Positions 26,876-35,584 of a stretch of DNA of 50,034 nt are shown here, piece after piece; position 1 is the stretch's first letter; every line of letters begins with the position of its first letter. The notes beneath the pieces were generated by a model. The model had not been told where the DNA came from. It saw nothing but the letters and a program-made list of their open reading frames with translations, and did not search any database. A program made the translations under genes and the position numbers. The DNA comes from Clostridium sp. CAG:138 (GTDB taxonomy: Bacteria; Bacillota; Clostridia; Christensenellales; CAG-138), in the NCBI GenBank assembly GCA_000435055.1, contig FR879702.1, positions 84,597-134,630 of the forward strand, written 5' to 3'.

Positions 26876-27145
26876 CATGCAAAGAACACATATATTCGGA
26901 AAAATCCGTTTTGGGGCATTTGCCGTGCAACACTTTATTCCGGCTGTTTTTTTCGAGACCTGTTTCATTTCCTGATTATGCAGGGAAAGTCTAACGGATG
27001 AGCAATTCGGCGGCTTGCATGTGCAGGTGCATGATGTGTTTGCTTTTGCAGGGAAACTTTTTATAAAAAATGTTTGATGCAAAAGAAAAAATATCGCCGC
27101 AAACGTAATATATAATATTACTGTCAATATATTGGCCGATTCCAC
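26876..27145. other. Intergenic stretch with two AT-rich inverted repeats
   Basis: No gene is supported here. Two palindromes are visible: CTTTTGCA/TGCAAAAG arms at 27043-27085 with inner AAAC/GTTT pairing, and GTAATAT-ATA-ATATTAC at 27105-27121. Neither is followed by a T-run. They may be protein-binding sites for the flanking divergent genes (ECF S component and iorA). A minus-strand frame at 26831-27145 lacks a ribosome-binding site and reads as Cys/Ser-rich nonsense. Confidence 0.35.
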
Positions 27146-27174
27146 TTTATTTGCGGACGAAAATCAACTATAAT
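27146..27174 (+). promoter_or_regulatory. Likely promoter of iorAB
   Basis: A perfect TATAAT (27169-27174) has a weak -35 TTTATT (27146-27151) at 17 bp. The predicted leader is about 110 bases. It contains GTTTGAA (27178-27184) and TTCAAAC (27232-27238), which could close a 7-bp stem around a 47-base loop. Confidence 0.5.
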
Positions 27175-27292
27175 AGGGTTTGAACAAAAAAGATTGAGCA
27201 ATTTCGGTCTTTCCGGATGTTGTCATGATGTTTCAAACAGCCGCTGACTGGATAAGAATTGTTCTAAACATATTCCGAAGGAGGAAAAAGAA

Positions 27293-29020
27293 TTGAAAAA
27301 ACTTTTGCTTGGCAATGAAGCTATTGCAAGAGGTGCTTACGAAGCAGGCGTTCGCGTTTCAAGCGCATATCCCGGCACGCCCAGCACCGAAATCAACGAA
27401 AACGTTGCGACTTATCCCGAGATTTACTCCGAATGGGCCCCCAACGAAAAGGTTGCCGTAGAGGTTGCTCTCGGTGCAGCCGTAAGCGGTGCACGCAGCC
27501 TTGCATGTATGAAACACGTCGGCTTGAATGTTGCAGCCGATCCGTTCTTCACCGCAACCTACACCGGCGTTAATGCAGGCATGGTCGTTGTTGTTGCCGA
27601 CGATCCCGGCATGCATTCATCCCAAAACGAGCAGGATACCCGTATGCTTGCACGCGCATCCCACGCACCGGTTCTTGACCCTTCCAACAGTCAGGAATGC
27701 AAGGACTTTCTCAAGCTTGCTTACGAAATCAGCGAAAAATACGACACTCCCGTCATTCTCCGTGTCACCACCCGCATTGCACATGCAAGAACCCTTGTTG
27801 AACTCGACGAACGTGTCGAAGTTCCCCTTCGCGAATACAAACGTGACATCAAGAAATACGTTTCAATGCCCGCAAACATGATCGCCCGTCATCTCTATGT
27901 TGAAGAGCGCGAAAAGAAGCTTGCCGAAGATGCAAACACTCTTCCCATCAACCGTATCGAATGGGCGGACAGGAAAATCGGCGTCATCACAAGCGGTGCG
28001 GCATATAACTACGTAAAAGAAGCAATGCCCACAGCATCCGTGCTGAAGCTCGGTCTTGCATACCCCATGCCCCGCAAACTCATCGAAGAGTTCGCAGCAG
28101 GCGTTGACACTCTCTATGTAATCGAGGATATGGAGCCCTTCTATGAGGACACCATCAAGTCTTGGGGCATCAAGTGCAGCGGCAAAGACCGCACCGGCGT
28201 TCAGGGTGAGCTTTTTGCACGCAAGATTGCAAACAAGTTTAATGGCGAAGCGGAAGCAGGTCCCATGAACACTCAGGGCATTCCCATGCGTCCCCCCGTA
28301 CTCTGCCCCGGCTGCCCTCACAGGGGTCTTTATTACGTACTCGGCAAGCTCAAGCTCACGGTATGTTCCGATATCGGCTGCTACACTCTCGGTGCGCTGC
28401 CTCCTCTCAGCGGAGTTGACACATGCGTATGTATGGGTGCATCCATCGGAATGGCACACGGCATGGAAAAGGCACGCGGTCATGAGCAGGCAAAGAAAAC
28501 AGTTGCAGTTCTCGGCGACTCCACCTTCTGCCACAGCGGCCTCACCGGACTTCTCAACATGGCATACAATCGCGCCGTCGGCACGGTTATCATTGCCGAT
28601 AACTCCATCACCGGCATGACCGGTCACCAGAACAACCCCGCAAACGGCTACGACATCCACGGCGAACCCACAACAAGCCTTGATATTCTCAAGCTCTGCG
28701 ATGCAATGGGCATCAAGCATGTTCGCATTGTCGATCCGTTCGACGTTAAAGAACTCGAAAAGGTTGTCCGCGAAGAGACCGAGCGTGAAGAGCTTTCCGT
28801 TATTATCTCCCGCCGTCCCTGTGCGCTTATTGTTAAGCAGCCCGGCACGCCGTTCATCTGCGACACAACAAAGTGCAAAAACTGCGGTATGTGTATGAAA
28901 ATCGGCTGCCCCGCCATTCGCAAAACGGAAACCGGCGTTGCCGTTGATCCCACACAGTGCGTTGGCTGCGGACTTTGCGAACAGCTTTGTCACTTTGGCG
29001 CACTCCACACCGAAGCTTAA
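27293..29020 (+). CDS. iorA: Indolepyruvate:ferredoxin oxidoreductase alpha subunit
   Basis: IorA with IorB oxidatively decarboxylates aryl-pyruvates to aryl-acetyl-CoA, reducing ferredoxin, in aromatic amino-acid fermentation. The 575-residue protein has the pyrimidine-binding N-terminus (AYPGTPSTEI), the TPP-binding GDSTFCHSGLTGLLNMAYN region (start about residue 407), and a C-terminal two-[4Fe-4S] ferredoxin domain with CKNCGMC and CVGCGLC. The start is TTG with AAGGAGG 8 bases before it. Codon use differs from the neighbours: many CCC, CTC, GGC, AAC and ATC codons, as in highly expressed genes. The next gene, iorB, follows by 14 bases. Confidence 0.95.
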   Translation: MKKLLLGNEAIARGAYEAGVRVSSAYPGTPSTEINENVATYPEIYSEWAPNEKVAVEVALGAAVSGARSLACMKHVGLNVAADPFFTATYTGVNAGMVVVVADDPGMHSSQNEQDTRMLARASHAPVLDPSNSQECKDFLKLAYEISEKYDTPVILRVTTRIAHARTLVELDERVEVPLREYKRDIKKYVSMPANMIARHLYVEEREKKLAEDANTLPINRIEWADRKIGVITSGAAYNYVKEAMPTASVLKLGLAYPMPRKLIEEFAAGVDTLYVIEDMEPFYEDTIKSWGIKCSGKDRTGVQGELFARKIANKFNGEAEAGPMNTQGIPMRPPVLCPGCPHRGLYYVLGKLKLTVCSDIGCYTLGALPPLSGVDTCVCMGASIGMAHGMEKARGHEQAKKTVAVLGDSTFCHSGLTGLLNMAYNRAVGTVIIADNSITGMTGHQNNPANGYDIHGEPTTSLDILKLCDAMGIKHVRIVDPFDVKELEKVVREETEREELSVIISRRPCALIVKQPGTPFICDTTKCKNCGMCMKIGCPAIRKTETGVAVDPTQCVGCGLCEQLCHFGALHTEA

Positions 29021-29034
29021 GGAGGGTTAATTAT

Positions 29035-29604
29035 ATGTTTAACATTGTTATCGTCGGCGTCGGTGGGCAGGGCACACTGCTTGCCAGCAAAATTCTCGGC
29101 CAGCTTGCAATGAACAACGGCTACGAGGTTCGCGTCAGCGAGGTTCACGGTATGAGCCAGCGCGGCGGCAGCGTTGTGACTTATGTTCGTATCAGCAATG
29201 ATCAGCCGCTCTATTCCTCCATTGTTGAACAGGACCAGGCTGATATCGTCCTTGCATTCGAGGATCTCGAAGCTCTGCGCGCACTCCCTTATCTCAAGTC
29301 GGAAGGCACGATGGTTGTCAACACACAGAAGATACTGCCCATGCCCGTTATTACCGGTGCCGCAAAGTATCCCGAAGATTGCCTTGAAAGGGTTGAAAAC
29401 GCCTGCAAGACGATCAAGCTCAACGCTGTTGAAATTGCACACGAATGCGGAACCTACAAGGCTGCAAACGTCGTTTTGATGGGTGTTGTTGCAAAGATGC
29501 TTCCCTTCCCCGTTGAGGAATGGCACAAAGCAATCGAACAATGCGTAAAGCCCAAATTCCTTGAAATCAATATCAAGGCCTTTGATCGCGGTTACGGCAT
29601 CTGA
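29035..29604 (+). CDS. iorB: Indolepyruvate:ferredoxin oxidoreductase beta subunit
   Basis: IorB is the gamma-type 2-oxoacid oxidoreductase subunit that completes the IorAB complex. The 189-residue protein starts MFNIVIVGVGGQGTLLASKIL, with the family GxGGQG loop, and has SEVHGMSQRGGSVVTYVR. AAGGAGG lies 9 bases before the ATG at 29035; an earlier in-frame start lies within iorA coding sequence and is not needed. It shares the C-ending codon preference of iorA. Confidence 0.95.
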   Translation: MFNIVIVGVGGQGTLLASKILGQLAMNNGYEVRVSEVHGMSQRGGSVVTYVRISNDQPLYSSIVEQDQADIVLAFEDLEALRALPYLKSEGTMVVNTQKILPMPVITGAAKYPEDCLERVENACKTIKLNAVEIAHECGTYKAANVVLMGVVAKMLPFPVEEWHKAIEQCVKPKFLEINIKAFDRGYGI

Positions 29605-29650
29605 GTTGGCTTTTATCACGGGCACTGCTGACAGCAGCCCAAATAAAACT

Positions 29651-30829
29651 ATGTACGATGTCACAAGTTCAATTAACAGAGCCTGTACCGGCTCCATAAA
29701 GATTGACATGGCACCCGAGCCCGTAAAGGGCTCGGGTCTTGTGCCGTTGACAATCGCAGATCAGGAATTTGCAGTTGCTCCGGAAATTTCAGACGCTGTC
29801 TGCAAGGCCGCTGCCCCCGGCATTTACGGTTACACCTATGCCGATTCGGAGTACCGCAGCGCAGTTAACTCGTGGATGCTCCGCAGGCACAACTGGAACA
29901 TTTCAAAGCACAAACTCTTCACGGTGAACGGCGTTGTTACCGCTCTCGGCATTGCTGTGCGTGCATTGACGACCGAGGGAGACGGGATTGTGATTCAACC
30001 GCCCGTTTATCCCCCGTTTGCAGGCACAGTACGCAAGAATAACCGTATTCTCGTTGAAAACCCGCTTATTCTGCGCAGCAATACCTATGAGATCGATTTT
30101 GATGATTTGGATTCAAAAACACGTCCTCAAAATGTAAAGATGCTCATACTCTGCAGTCCGCATAATCCTGTCGGCAGAGTATGGACAAAGCAGGAATTGC
30201 TCCGACTCGGCGAAATCTGCAAACGCAACAACGTAATCGTTCTTGCAGACGAGATACATAACGATCTCATTCATAACGGCGCCGAGCACACTGTATTTGC
30301 ATCGCTTGGTGATTTTGCCGACTTTACGGTCACATGTACGGCTGTAAGCAAAACATTTAACCTTGCAGGTCTTGCGTGTTCAAATATCCTTATTTCCAAC
30401 GACACAATTGCAGACAGATTCAAAGCAGCCGCCGAACGCGAAAACACAAGCTGCGTTCCTTATTTTGCGCGTGCAGCGACAATCGCTGCATACACGAAGG
30501 CAGAACAGTGGCTTAATGAACTGAACGGTGTTATCGAATCAAATTTCAATTTGCTGTATTCTTTTCTCCGAACCGAACTTCCGATGCTGAATGCAATTCG
30601 GGCAGAGGGCACATACCTTGCATGGATTGATATGCGCAGCCTCGGACTGTCGGATTCCGCACTTGAAGAGTTAATGCTTAAGAATTACCTTGCGTTGGAT
30701 GAGGGTTATATCTTTGGCACCGGCGGCAGCGGATTCGAGCGTTGGAATCTTGCATTGCCTCAAAATGAACTCAAGGCTGCACTTGAAAGGCTTAAAGCCG
30801 CCGTGCTTTCGCTGCAATCCAAGCAATGA
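29651..30829 (+). CDS. PatB/MalY-type aminotransferase (C-S lyase family)
   Basis: The 392-residue fold-type I PLP enzyme resembles the PatB/MalY group: YDVTSSINRACTGSIKID at the N-terminus, SPHNPVGRVWT, LADEIHNDLI, and the Schiff-base Lys234 in AVSKTFNLAGLA. Typical members are cystathionine beta-lyases; some act as aminotransferases. The ATG at 29651 matches the start of homologues but has no ribosome-binding site; a TTG at 29606 is an alternative. It follows iorAB by 46 bases, so an aromatic aminotransferase role feeding IorAB is possible but is inference. Confidence 0.82.
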   Translation: MYDVTSSINRACTGSIKIDMAPEPVKGSGLVPLTIADQEFAVAPEISDAVCKAAAPGIYGYTYADSEYRSAVNSWMLRRHNWNISKHKLFTVNGVVTALGIAVRALTTEGDGIVIQPPVYPPFAGTVRKNNRILVENPLILRSNTYEIDFDDLDSKTRPQNVKMLILCSPHNPVGRVWTKQELLRLGEICKRNNVIVLADEIHNDLIHNGAEHTVFASLGDFADFTVTCTAVSKTFNLAGLACSNILISNDTIADRFKAAAERENTSCVPYFARAATIAAYTKAEQWLNELNGVIESNFNLLYSFLRTELPMLNAIRAEGTYLAWIDMRSLGLSDSALEELMLKNYLALDEGYIFGTGGSGFERWNLALPQNELKAALERLKAAVLSLQSKQ

Positions 30830-30837
30830 AGATTGTT

Positions 30838-30864
30838 CGCTTTTAAAAAGCCTTTTTGAAAGCG
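30838..30864. terminator. Hairpin between the aminotransferase gene and pcrA
   Basis: CGCTTTTAAAAAG pairs with CTTTTTGAAAGCG around a single C, with one T-G pair, giving a 13-bp stem. There is no T-run after it, though the right arm itself contains five T residues. It may partly terminate the upstream transcript. No clear promoter was found before pcrA. Confidence 0.4.
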
Positions 30865-30894
30865 TAAGCAAATCAACCATTCACTGTTCCCAAA

Positions 30895-33231
30895 ATGCTT
30901 AATTTAAACCTGTTAAACAAAGAACAGCTTGAAGCTGTTCAAACTACCGAAGGACCGTTGCTCGTGCTTGCAGGTGCGGGCAGCGGCAAAACCCGCGTAT
31001 TGACATACCGAATTGCCAACCTTGTTGAAAACCATGGTGTTCCGCCTTGGGCAATTCTTGCACTCACATTCACAAATAAAGCCGCACGCGAAATGAGGGA
31101 GCGTATCGAAAGCCTTCTGTCCGAAGATTCCTCTGATATGTGGGTCACGACTTTTCATTCGTTCTGTGCAAAAATACTTCGTTTTGATATTGATAAACTC
31201 GGATATGACAACCGTTTTGTGATTTACGATGAGCAGGATCAGACTTCATTGATAACCGACCTCATGAAGTCCTGCAACATAGACGAAAAAAAGCTTCCGA
31301 AGGGTGCAATAAAAGCGAAAATCAGCGAAGCCAAGAACTCGTCCGAAGCTCCTGAAACATACATACTGCAATCAGGTGACGGGAGTGATAAACTCATTGA
31401 TTTATATCGGGCTTATCAAAAACGCTTAAAAGAGTGCAACGCTCTCGATTTTGACGATTTGCTTTTTAAAGGACTTGAATTGCTCGAAAAATGTCCTGAT
31501 GTCCTGCAAAAATATCGACGCAAATTCAGATATGTGCTTGTTGACGAGTATCAGGACACAAACCACCCGCAGTACAGAATCGTTCAGCTTATTTGCAAAG
31601 AGCATCAAAATATTTGCGTAGTGGGCGACGACGATCAAAGCATTTACGGTTGGCGCGGTGCGGATATCCGCAATATTCTTGAATTTGAGAAGGACTTTAA
31701 GTCCGCAAAGGTTATTCGTCTTGAACAGAACTATCGTTCGACAAAAGCGATACTGGATTGTGCAAACAAGATAATCGTCCATAATACGGGCCGAAAGGGC
31801 AAAAACCTTTGGACAGCTAAGCCCGGAGGTCAGCCCGTTGAGTTTAAGTTGGTTGATAACGAACGCGATGAAGCATACAGCATTGCACGGACTATTTCCG
31901 AACAGCATCGTTTCGAAAAACGCAGCTACAATGATTTTGCAATACTCTATCGCACCCATGCCCAAAGCCGAATCATTGAATCGGTGCTTGCAACCGGGTT
32001 CGGAATTCCGCTTACCGTAATCGGAGGTACGCGTTTCTATTCACGCCGCGAAGTCAAGGATCTTTTATGTTACATTAAGCTGATTGCAAATCCGAACGAC
32101 GATGTTTCCTTTAAGCGAATCATCAATGTTCCCAAGCGCGGCATCGGCGATACAACAATTAAAACGATTGAAATGGCTGCATCGACACATGATATGTCAA
32201 TGTTCATGATTTGTGCCGCTGAGGGAATGCTCCCCCCCAGAGTGAGTTCAAAAATCAAGCCGTTCATCGACCTTATGCGAGAGTTTTTTGCAAAAAGATA
32301 TGAATTGGGTCTTGACAGCTTGATGGAGTTTATCATTGACAAAACAGGCTACATTGAGTATATCACTGCTCAGGATGATGACAAATCGGATGACCGGCAA
32401 GAGAATATCGAGGAGCTTATCGGTGCAATGCGTGAACATGAGCAGCAGTCGAACGACGGCGACGATGCTCTTCAGAGTTTTCTTGAAATCGCTGCACTCA
32501 ACACCGAAACGGATAACATTGATGAAAGTGATGGAACGGTAAAGCTCATGACGCTGCATTGCGCAAAAGGCTTGGAGTTCCCGGTTGTATTTATTCCGGG
32601 CATGGAACAGGATATCTTCCCTTCGTCGCGTTCAAAAAACGACCCGACTCGTGTTGAAGAAGAGCGTCGGCTGTGCTATGTCGGTGTTACAAGAGCGATG
32701 GAAAAGCTGTATTTGTATGCGGCACGCGAACGGCATCTGTACGGCTCAATTCAACGGAACGACCCTTCAATTTTTCTTGAAGAAATGGAACTTATCGATC
32801 CCGAGACCGTGCCGATGCGCCGCAATTCATTCGGCAGTGCTTCCTCATTTTTCCGTGACGGCGGTTCCGTTCAGAATGCTGTAAAATACGCAAAACAGAA
32901 CGGCTATGTGAGCGGAGGTCAAACTCCGCGCGTTTCAGAAGATGTATTGTCGGAAATACGTCGAATCAACGGTCTCGCCCAAAAGCCCGACACCGTTCGC
33001 CCACACGCCCGACAATCGGTTTCTTCCGGGTCAACGGGCTTTTCTTCCAACAAAAGCAAACCAAGAGTTTGTCTCTGCAGCGGACAACGTGTTTCGCACC
33101 CGCAATTCGGAAAAGGAACTGTTGCTGCCGTTGATGAAGGTTCGGGAATTGTTACCGTTAAGTTTGACACAAACGGCGTCAGGAAACTTGCAGCGGCATA
33201 TGCTCCGCTTAAAGTGATTACAGAGGAATGA
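30895..33231 (+). CDS. pcrA: ATP-dependent DNA helicase PcrA/UvrD
   Basis: PcrA is the SF1A 3'-5' helicase of Gram-positives, acting in excision repair, mismatch repair and plasmid or fork processing. The 778-residue protein has GAGSGKT (27-33), VDEYQDTN, DDQSIYGWRGAD, the QNYRS motif and VGVTRAMEKLYL. It ends with the RNA-polymerase-binding Tudor-like domain (SHPQFGKGTV...VKFDTNGVRKL). No ribosome-binding site is visible before the ATG. ligA follows by 30 bases, the common pcrA-ligA arrangement. Confidence 0.96.
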   Translation: MLNLNLLNKEQLEAVQTTEGPLLVLAGAGSGKTRVLTYRIANLVENHGVPPWAILALTFTNKAAREMRERIESLLSEDSSDMWVTTFHSFCAKILRFDIDKLGYDNRFVIYDEQDQTSLITDLMKSCNIDEKKLPKGAIKAKISEAKNSSEAPETYILQSGDGSDKLIDLYRAYQKRLKECNALDFDDLLFKGLELLEKCPDVLQKYRRKFRYVLVDEYQDTNHPQYRIVQLICKEHQNICVVGDDDQSIYGWRGADIRNILEFEKDFKSAKVIRLEQNYRSTKAILDCANKIIVHNTGRKGKNLWTAKPGGQPVEFKLVDNERDEAYSIARTISEQHRFEKRSYNDFAILYRTHAQSRIIESVLATGFGIPLTVIGGTRFYSRREVKDLLCYIKLIANPNDDVSFKRIINVPKRGIGDTTIKTIEMAASTHDMSMFMICAAEGMLPPRVSSKIKPFIDLMREFFAKRYELGLDSLMEFIIDKTGYIEYITAQDDDKSDDRQENIEELIGAMREHEQQSNDGDDALQSFLEIAALNTETDNIDESDGTVKLMTLHCAKGLEFPVVFIPGMEQDIFPSSRSKNDPTRVEEERRLCYVGVTRAMEKLYLYAARERHLYGSIQRNDPSIFLEEMELIDPETVPMRRNSFGSASSFFRDGGSVQNAVKYAKQNGYVSGGQTPRVSEDVLSEIRRINGLAQKPDTVRPHARQSVSSGSTGFSSNKSKPRVCLCSGQRVSHPQFGKGTVAAVDEGSGIVTVKFDTNGVRKLAAAYAPLKVITEE

Positions 33232-33261
33232 AACGGAGCGAATCATAAAGGAGTGTAAACC

Positions 33262-35328
33262 ATGAGCGAAATGCGTGATAAACAAAACAATGCTGCGGTT
33301 CCCTCAAACATGCAGCAGGACGGCACTCGAATTGAAGTTGAAGCAGATAAACCGATATCAACAACGCGTATGCAGCAGCTTGTTGATGCGCTGAACACTT
33401 ACTCGAATGCATACTATTTCGGCAGTGAACCGTTGATAAGCGATGCTGAATTCGATGCGTTGATGGAGGAATTGAGTCAACTCGAACAAGCTTCCGGAAT
33501 CGTCCTGCCCGATTCGCCGACCCATCGGGTAGGCGGAGATGCTGTTACTGCCTTTGAGCCGCACACGCACATCGCGCGGCTTTGGAGTCTCGACAAAGTC
33601 AAAACAACTCAGGAATTGCTGGATTTTAGCCAAAAATGCCGTCGTGCCGCAGGAAATACGGAAAACGGCAGTGTGGAAAATCCCGAATTTGTGCTGGAAT
33701 ATAAGTTCGACGGGTTAACGATCAACCTGACATACGATAAAGGGATTCTCGTTCAGGCCGCAACACGCGGAAACGGCATTACAGGCGAAGGTATACTTGC
33801 ACAGGCAAAAACAATTCGCTCGATTCCGCTTACCGTGCCGTATAAAGGCAAATTTGAAGTTCGCGGCGAATGTTATATGCGCCTTTCCGTTCTTAAAGAG
33901 CTGAATGACAGCGGTGAGGAAAGCCTGAAAAATGCACGAAATGCAGCAGCCGGTGCGATCCGCAACCTTGACCCGCAGATAACTGCCAAGCGAAAGCTCG
34001 ATTGTGTATGCTACAATATCGGATACATTGAAGGAATGAAATTCTCCTCAAGACGTGAAATGTACAGTTTCATGCGTGACAACGGACTGCCAATGAGTGA
34101 TTTTATATACTTTGGTGATATTAACGGTGTTATCTCTGAAATTGAAAAAGCGGCGGAGCGAAGGAGCAGTCTTGATTTTCTTATCGACGGAATGGTAATC
34201 AAGCTTAATGATGTCGGCCTCTTTGAGAAAATGGGCTGTACGGACAAATTCCCCCGCGGAGAAATTGCATACAAATTTGCTGCGGAAGAGCTTATAACCA
34301 CCGTGCTTGATATAACTTGGGAAGTCGGTCGAACAGGAAAGCTCACACCTCTTGCGCATCTTGAGCCGGTTGATTTCATGGGAGTCACTGTCAAACGCGC
34401 TACACTCAATAATTATGATGATATTCTGCGTAAGCGCGTTGGAATAGGTTCCCGTGTTTTAATTCGACGCAGCAATGATGTCATTCCCGAAATACTGAAA
34501 AGCGTTGATGACGGAGAACCTGCAAACCCGGTCACAATCCCGACTTGCTGCCCCGCCTGCGGAGCGCGGGTCGAACGGGACGGCGTGCATATTTTCTGCA
34601 CCAATTCCCTTTCGTGTACGCCGCAAATCGTCGGACGGCTTGAACATTTCGCCTCTCGTGATGCAATGGATATAGAAGGCTTTTCCGAAAAAACAGCACT
34701 TCTGCTCGTAAATGAAATCGGAATTTCAAAAATTCCCGACCTCTATGAGCTTACGCCTGCAAGCTTTTCGGGTCTGGCGGGTTTCGGAGAAAAACGAACT
34801 GGAAATATTCTTTCCGCAATTGAAAAAAGCAAAGACTGCAAGCTTGATGCATTTATTTATGCGCTTGGAATTCCGAATGTCGGCATTAAAACAGCCAAAG
34901 ATCTTGCCAATCGATTCAAAACGTTTGATGCTGTCAGGAATGCGGCATTCGAAAGCTTAACCGAGATTCCCGGAATAGGTGAAACTGTTGCGGATGAGAT
35001 AATCGGTTTCTTTTCGGATGAGCATATTTCAACTCAGATAGATAAACTGCTTGAGCTTGGTGTGACTCCGCGAGAAGCAGAAGCCTCTGCCGAAAACGCA
35101 TTTGCTGCCGGCAAAACATTTGTTGTTACCGGTACGCTTGAAAAAATGGGGCGGAAAGAAATTGAAGATCTTATTGCGTCAATGGGCGGGCGCGCATCCG
35201 GCAGCGTCAGCAAAAAAACCGATTACGTTGTTGCAGGCGAAAAAGCAGGAAGCAAGCTTGAAAAAGCCAAGGAGCTCGGAGTGCGTATTCTGAGCGAATC
35301 AGAGTTTTTTGAGTTGATAGGAGGATAG
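33262..35328 (+). CDS. ligA: NAD-dependent DNA ligase LigA
   Basis: LigA seals nicks with NAD+ as adenylate donor. The 688-residue protein has the nicking-enzyme Ia region, the adenylation site Lys148 in EYKFDGLTI, RGNGITGEG, the OB fold, a four-Cys zinc finger (CPAC...C...C near 433-453), helix-hairpin-helix repeats and a C-terminal BRCT domain. The active-site motif is KFDG rather than the common KIDG/KVDG, and the usual PMLSL block reads ARLWSL, so it belongs to a divergent clade. A 30-residue polar N-terminal extension precedes the fold. GGAG is 8 bases before the ATG. Confidence 0.95.
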   Translation: MSEMRDKQNNAAVPSNMQQDGTRIEVEADKPISTTRMQQLVDALNTYSNAYYFGSEPLISDAEFDALMEELSQLEQASGIVLPDSPTHRVGGDAVTAFEPHTHIARLWSLDKVKTTQELLDFSQKCRRAAGNTENGSVENPEFVLEYKFDGLTINLTYDKGILVQAATRGNGITGEGILAQAKTIRSIPLTVPYKGKFEVRGECYMRLSVLKELNDSGEESLKNARNAAAGAIRNLDPQITAKRKLDCVCYNIGYIEGMKFSSRREMYSFMRDNGLPMSDFIYFGDINGVISEIEKAAERRSSLDFLIDGMVIKLNDVGLFEKMGCTDKFPRGEIAYKFAAEELITTVLDITWEVGRTGKLTPLAHLEPVDFMGVTVKRATLNNYDDILRKRVGIGSRVLIRRSNDVIPEILKSVDDGEPANPVTIPTCCPACGARVERDGVHIFCTNSLSCTPQIVGRLEHFASRDAMDIEGFSEKTALLLVNEIGISKIPDLYELTPASFSGLAGFGEKRTGNILSAIEKSKDCKLDAFIYALGIPNVGIKTAKDLANRFKTFDAVRNAAFESLTEIPGIGETVADEIIGFFSDEHISTQIDKLLELGVTPREAEASAENAFAAGKTFVVTGTLEKMGRKEIEDLIASMGGRASGSVSKKTDYVVAGEKAGSKLEKAKELGVRILSESEFFELIGG

Positions 35329-35376
35329 GCTGAGCTTCAGCTCTTCTCAACATTAAACCTGCTGTTAATGCGGCGG

Positions 35377-35408
35377 AAAAAGTCCGATTCCTGCGGGTCG
35401 GGCTTTTT
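35377..35408 (+). terminator. Terminator after ligA
   Basis: AAAAAGTCCGA (35377-35387) pairs with TCGGGCTTTTT (35398-35408) with one G-T pair and a 10-base loop; the T-run forms the 3' arm. It follows the ligA stop by about 50 bases. Confidence 0.85.
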
Positions 35409-35488
35409 GTTGCTTATGCTTTATCGACATGCCTTTGAGGCGGACGGTCAGCGCTGTTTTTAAGCTAAATAAACTCTTTTGGATGATG

Positions 35489-35517
35489 TTGACATAATTG
35501 CATGATTATGCTACAAT
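35489..35517 (+). promoter_or_regulatory. Promoter of the MATE transporter gene
   Basis: A consensus TTGACA (35489-35494) and TACAAT (35512-35517) at 17-bp spacing lie 67 bases before the ATG. No operator is obvious. Confidence 0.8.
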
Positions 35518-35584
35518 GCGCCCTAACGCTGTAAATCAGTAATGCTGCTTTGCCGAAAAAATATCGGAGAAATGGAAAAACAGG

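Noticed and set aside
26831..27145. 104-codon minus-strand frame upstream of the ECF gene
   Set aside because: It starts at GTG without a ribosome-binding site, overlaps the ECF promoter and palindromes, and reads as low-quality Cys/Ser-rich sequence.
26813..27292. Vitamin riboswitch before the ECF S component
   Set aside because: The best promoter leaves a leader of only about 28 bases, and I saw no conserved riboswitch core in the upstream stretch.
27863..29008. A 381-codon open frame antisense to iorA
   Set aside because: It is a shadow of the C-ending codon bias of iorA. It has no ribosome-binding site or promoter, and its composition is Cys/Ala/Asn-rich nonsense.
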